NCBI RefSeq assembly: GCF_025144465.1 | Contig: NZ_CP083553.1 | Span: 1,734,001-1,798,000 of the forward strand | Length of the DNA: 64,000 nucleotides | Direction: 5' to 3' | From: Leisingera sp. S132 | GTDB lineage: Bacteria; Pseudomonadota; Alphaproteobacteria; Rhodobacterales; Rhodobacteraceae | Shown here: in pieces, positions 60,914 through 64,000 of the stretch | How the letters are laid out: every line of letters begins with the position of its first letter | How positions within the stretch are numbered: the first letter of the stretch is position 1 | The notes under the pieces: generated by a model | The model's input: the letters and a program-made list of their open reading frames with translations, nothing else | What the model was told of the DNA's origin: nothing | Database searches by the model: none | Translations under genes and position numbers: made by a program

Positions 60914-61714
60914 ATGGAACTATTGCTTCTGCTGGGTATCGGCCTGACCATTGGCGGCATCGCCCTTGCGCTGGATGATGATGATGACGTTGCAGGTGAG
61001 AAAATCACCGGCTCAGAAGAAAACGACGACCTTGCCGGGGCCGAGGGCAACGACACGGTTTTCGCCGGGGACGGCATTGATATCGTGGACGGACACGGCG
61101 GCGACGACCGCCTGTTCGGCCAGGAGGGCGAAGACCTGCTGGTGGGCGGCGAAGGCAATGACTTCCTGCGCGGCGGCGCGGATGCCGACCTGATCCTGGA
61201 TGGCACCGGCAATGACACACTCATCGGGGGTCTGGGCGACGATCTCATTGTTGCAACCAGCGCGTTAGATCCCACTGCCACAATCGAAGCCCTTCGCAAC
61301 TGGATCGCCAATGACGATCCTGATGAGGCTATTCAACTGGACTTCGATCTGAGCGCAGATACAGATGATGATGCAGACGTGGTCATCGGCGGGTTTGGGG
61401 ATGATGATGTATATGCCGGCAGCGGTGATACAGTCAGCTTGGGTGCGGGAGAAGATGCCCTGGTTCTGGGTGATTGGATCGAACCCGGGGATGAACCGGT
61501 GGTTCTGACAGACTACAATTCGCTCGAAGACTTGCTCGTCTACAATTATGACGGCAGCGGTCCGGCCCCGGAAATCACGGTTGAGGACGTCCCCGCTGAA
61601 TCTGGCGGTGAAGACGATGCTTTGCTCAAGGCAAACGGGTCAGTCTTCGCCCGGATCGAAGGAGCCGGCGGATTGATCTCTCCGCACAATATTTGGCTTC
61701 TTGAACGCGCGTAA
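60914..61714 (+). CDS. RTX-repeat calcium-binding protein with N-terminal hydrophobic segment
   Basis: The 266-residue, very acidic protein has a hydrophobic N-terminus (residues 3-20), a run of five aspartates (21-25), then about eight nonapeptide RTX repeats (42-113, e.g. GAEGNDTVF, GGEGNDFLR), which bind calcium as a parallel beta roll. Two further G-G-x-G-x-D-like units occur near 157-170. The C-terminal part shows no clear type I secretion signal. The N-terminal segment would anchor it or act as a signal, so it is not a typical RTX toxin. Flanks: gltA terminator upstream and a hairpin downstream; function unknown. No hlyB/hlyD-type exporter is adjacent. Confidence 0.85.
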   Translation: MELLLLLGIGLTIGGIALALDDDDDVAGEKITGSEENDDLAGAEGNDTVFAGDGIDIVDGHGGDDRLFGQEGEDLLVGGEGNDFLRGGADADLILDGTGNDTLIGGLGDDLIVATSALDPTATIEALRNWIANDDPDEAIQLDFDLSADTDDDADVVIGGFGDDDVYAGSGDTVSLGAGEDALVLGDWIEPGDEPVVLTDYNSLEDLLVYNYDGSGPAPEITVEDVPAESGGEDDALLKANGSVFARIEGAGGLISPHNIWLLERA

Positions 61715-61716
61715 CG

Positions 61717-61745
61717 GATGCCGGAGCCTCCGGCACCCGCTGTTT
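61717..61745 (+). terminator. Hairpin after the RTX-repeat gene
   Basis: TGCCGGA pairs with TCCGGCA around GCC at 61719-61735, followed four bases later by TGTTTTCC. It lies between this gene and the convergent enoyl-CoA hydratase. Confidence 0.55.
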
Positions 61746-61755
61746 TCCAAACCTC

Positions 61756-62532
61756 TCAGCGCCCCTCGAATTTCGCGGGGCGCTTTTCCATGAACGCGGT
61801 CACGCCTTCCAGGAAATCACGGGTCTTGCCGCATTGCCCCTGCAGATGCGCCTCTTCCGAAAGCTGCTCTGCCAGGGTGCGGGTGTAACTGTCGCGCAGG
61901 GCTGTCTTGGTTGCTGCCAGCGCCTTGGTCGGGCCTTCGGCCAGATAGGCCGCGCGCGCGCGCCAGTGGGCATCGAACTCCGCGTCCGGCACCGCTTCCC
62001 AGATCATGCCCCAGTCGCTGGCTTGCTGCGCGCTGATGCGGTCGGCAAACAGCGCCGCTCCCGTGGCCTTGGCCAGGCCAACCTGGCGCGGCAGGAACCA
62101 GGTGCCGCCGGCATCGGGGATCAGGCCGATCCTGGTAAAGGCCTGCATGAAAAACGCGCTTTCGCAGGCAATCACCACATCCGCCGCCAGCGCCAGGTTG
62201 GCACCGGCCCCGGCTGCGGCCCCATTGACCGCAGCGATCACCGGCACCGGGCAGTCATAGATCGCCTGCAGCATCGGCAGGTATTCATCCCGAAGGGTGC
62301 GCTCCAGATCCAGCTTGCCGCTGTTGCCGGCATCGCTCAGGTCCTGGCCGGAGCAGAAGGCATCGCCTGCGCCCGTCAGCACCACTGCCCGCGCCTCACC
62401 CGCGGCCAGCCGCATCGCGTGGGTGATCTCGGACCGCATCCGGCTGGTCAGCGCGTTTTTGCGTGCCTCCCGGTTCAGCGTGATAACCGCCAGCCCGTCC
62501 TGCAGCGAAAACAGGATTTCCTTGTATTCCAT
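61756..62532 (-). CDS. Enoyl-CoA hydratase/isomerase (PaaG-like)
   Basis: This 258-residue crotonase-fold enzyme has the CoA/oxyanion motif 'VVLTGAGDAFCSGQDLSD' and the second oxyanion strand 'AAVNGAAAGAGANLALAADVVIA'. The aspartate in 'RIGLIPDAGGTWFLPRQVG' occupies the position used for isomerase catalysis in PaaG-like proteins. It might act on ring 1,2-epoxyphenylacetyl-CoA or in fatty-acid breakdown; no other paa or fad gene is near. ATG 62532 follows a weak start signal (AGGTAGGGCACTACG). Confidence 0.88.
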   Translation of the reverse strand: MEYKEILFSLQDGLAVITLNREARKNALTSRMRSEITHAMRLAAGEARAVVLTGAGDAFCSGQDLSDAGNSGKLDLERTLRDEYLPMLQAIYDCPVPVIAAVNGAAAGAGANLALAADVVIACESAFFMQAFTRIGLIPDAGGTWFLPRQVGLAKATGAALFADRISAQQASDWGMIWEAVPDAEFDAHWRARAAYLAEGPTKALAATKTALRDSYTRTLAEQLSEEAHLQGQCGKTRDFLEGVTAFMEKRPAKFEGR

Positions 62533-62642
62533 CGTAGTGCCCTACCTAAAATCAGCTTTGGGCCGCGCGATCAGTCTGCACGCGCAGCCGGTTGGCAGGC
62601 ATCGTGGCGCAAAGCGCGCGGGCCGGAAAGACAGACCCGGCG

Positions 62643-63125
62643 TCAATCCTCCAGGATTTTCCTGAGCCGTTCCTGCTCTTCCGCACTTAAACGCTGCTCC
62701 GACGCCTTGGGCGCCAGGGCGCGGCCGCGGACATAGAATATCCCGATCACCAGCGCTGCCAGCAGCATAAGGGGGCCGGCCGCCCAAAGCAGCAGGTTGG
62801 CCCCATGTGCCGTCGGCTTCAGCAGCACATATTCGCCATAGCGGTCGACGATGAAATCAATCGCCTCCCGGTCGCTGTCCCCGGCCACCAGCCGCTCGCG
62901 CAGCAGGACCCGCAGGTCGCGGGCCAGGTCGGCGTTGGATTCATCAATGCTCTCATTCCGGCAGACCAGGCAGCGCAGGCCCTCCGACAAGCCGCGGGCG
63001 CGGGCCTCCAGCGCCGGGTCCTCCAGCACCTCATCCGGCTCCACGGCCAGCACCGGCGCCGGGACGAACACGGCAAGCGCCATCAGCGCGGCCAGGGCAA
63101 GGATCAGAAAACGCATCTGTTTCAT
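62643..63125 (-). CDS. ccmH: Cytochrome c maturation protein CcmH/CycL
   Basis: The 160-residue membrane-anchored protein has a signal-like segment at 5-27, the redox motif 'LRCLVCRNESIDESNADLARDLR' (the LRCxxC motif; split: L-R-C-L-V-C) and a C-terminal membrane helix at about 104-128. CcmH reduces apocytochrome c cysteines before haem attachment by CcmF. Its start overlaps the ccmF stop by four bases, so the two are coupled. Confidence 0.95.
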   Translation of the reverse strand: MKQMRFLILALAALMALAVFVPAPVLAVEPDEVLEDPALEARARGLSEGLRCLVCRNESIDESNADLARDLRVLLRERLVAGDSDREAIDFIVDRYGEYVLLKPTAHGANLLLWAAGPLMLLAALVIGIFYVRGRALAPKASEQRLSAEEQERLRKILED

Positions 63126-64000
63126 TCCGCTGGCACTCCCGCCGAAGCTGTCTTGCGCGCGCCCGCCGCGACCCGGAACCGCCGGTCGCTGAGGCTGAGA
63201 AGCCCGCCAAGGGACATCAGGATGCAGCCCGCCCAGATCCAGTTGGCAAAGGGCTTGATGTAGGTCCGCATGGTCCAGCTGCCGTCCGCCTGCTGATCGC
63301 CCAGAACCACATAGAGGTCACGGGTCACCCGGTAGTCGATCGCCGCCTCGGTGGTCGGCATCTTGGCGACCGGGTAGTCGCGCTTCTCGGGGAACATCAC
63401 CGCTTCGGGGCGGCCATTGCGGGTGACCTCGACGCGGCCCTTGGTGGTGAAATAGTTCGGCCCCTGCTCGCGGCTCACATCCGTCAGCACCAGCGTGAAG
63501 GCGCCGACTTCAAACGGCTCTCCCAGCCGGGCAACGCGGATGTCCTCCTGCTCCCAGGCGGTCAGGCCTGCGATGGCAAAGATAGTGATGCCAAGGCCGC
63601 CATGGGCCACCGCCTTGCCCCAGTCCGCCCGCGGCAGACGCAGCATGCGGCCCAGACGGTTCGCTTTGCCGCCGCGCAGCCACAGATCCGCCAGCGCGCC
63701 AAACACCATCCAGGAGCCGAGGAACAACCCCACCGGACCCAGCGCGGAGCGGCCGGTTTGCATTGCCCAGGCCAAGACGCCCAGCGACACTGCCAGCACG
63801 AACACATAGCGCAGCTGCCAGGCCACCCGGCCAATCCGCCCGCGTTTCCACGGCAGCATAGCGCCCACCGGCAGCAGCAGCCCCAGCACCACCATGAACG
63901 GCGTGAAGGCAGAATTGAAGAACGGCGGGCCGACGCTCAGCTTACGGGCAAAGACCATCTCCGCAACGATCGGCCAGACGGTGCCGAAAAACACGACAAA
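63122..64000 (-). CDS. ccmF: Cytochrome c haem lyase subunit CcmF (C-terminal part)
   Basis: The reading frame is open to the window end, leaving about 292 C-terminal residues of a protein of around 650. It is multi-pass, with 'VFFGTVWPIVAEMVF' near the truncated end and 'AVAHGGLGITIFAIAGLTAWEQ' in the middle. A periplasmic domain follows and a last helix lies near 'FANWIWAGCILMSLGG'. CcmF attaches haem to apocytochrome c with CcmH in the periplasm. The N-terminal haem-binding part is outside the window. Confidence 0.93.
   Translation of the reverse strand, partial: FVVFFGTVWPIVAEMVFARKLSVGPPFFNSAFTPFMVVLGLLLPVGAMLPWKRGRIGRVAWQLRYVFVLAVSLGVLAWAMQTGRSALGPVGLFLGSWMVFGALADLWLRGGKANRLGRMLRLPRADWGKAVAHGGLGITIFAIAGLTAWEQEDIRVARLGEPFEVGAFTLVLTDVSREQGPNYFTTKGRVEVTRNGRPEAVMFPEKRDYPVAKMPTTEAAIDYRVTRDLYVVLGDQQADGSWTMRTYIKPFANWIWAGCILMSLGGLLSLSDRRFRVAAGARKTASAGVPAE

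Overview
This 64 kb window is chromosomal DNA of an alphaproteobacterium of the order Rhodobacterales, most likely the Roseobacter group (Leisingera, Phaeobacter or Ruegeria type). The support is the high GC content, a ChpT phosphotransferase gene, ornithine-lipid genes olsB-olsA, a B12-dependent ribonucleotide reductase, a TAXI-type TRAP transporter, an L21 protein with a long C-terminal extension, a GAAC-N7-GAAC LexA box and LuxR-type regulation. The genus cannot be fixed from sequence inspection alone. Almost the whole window is core genome: no insertion sequence, prophage, CRISPR array or rRNA was seen. Two tRNA genes are present (Ser-CGA and Pro-TGG).

Layout. 0-3.2 kb: end of an RND efflux adaptor and its AcrB-type pump. 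4-8.1 kb: TAXI TRAP transporter (binding protein, fused permease, universal stress protein). 8.1-12.3 kb: minus-strand ABC exporter (ATPase, FtsX-like permease) with a CrtC-like lipocalin-fold protein. 12.4-15.6 kb: small ion channel, cardiolipin synthase, YihY membrane protein, a 62-residue protein. 15.6-17.5 kb: rlmE and ppx/gppA. 17.8-20.2 kb: a one-carbon operon (98-residue 'virulence factor' family protein, MetF-like reductase, methyl-THF:corrinoid methyltransferase). 20.3-31.3 kb: tRNA-Ser, DUF2059 protein, rplU-rpmA, GNAT, obgE-proB-proA, chpT, DUF3553, olsB-olsA, rpsB-tsf.

31.3-35.4 kb: a structured non-coding gap, an aroQ-luxR pair, a beta-lactamase-family serine hydrolase and a TesB thioesterase. 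35.7-40.2 kb: nrdJ with a 720-bp upstream gap carrying two tandem full CtrA sites, then tRNA-Pro. 40.2-46.8 kb: DUF192/cold-shock pair, pdxH, fabI, gpt, an aminotransferase, ppiD. 46.8-55.7 kb: trpE, a divergent polysaccharide deacetylase on the other strand, then the trpG-trpD-ung-trpC-moaC-moeA series and lexA with its own SOS promoter. 55.7-64 kb: comEC, gltX, gltA, an RTX-repeat protein, an enoyl-CoA hydratase, ccmH and the C-terminal part of ccmF.

Nothing in the window is an obvious unknown multi-gene defence or mobile system. The observations most worth following are regulatory or concern small partners: paired CtrA boxes (with DnaA-box-like sites) in the gap before nrdJ; an aroQ-coupled LuxR protein whose acyl-homoserine-lactone pocket residues are altered; the MetF/corrinoid methyltransferase operon with its uncharacterised 98-residue first gene; a strongly structured gap after tsf; and a two-hairpin leader before gltA.
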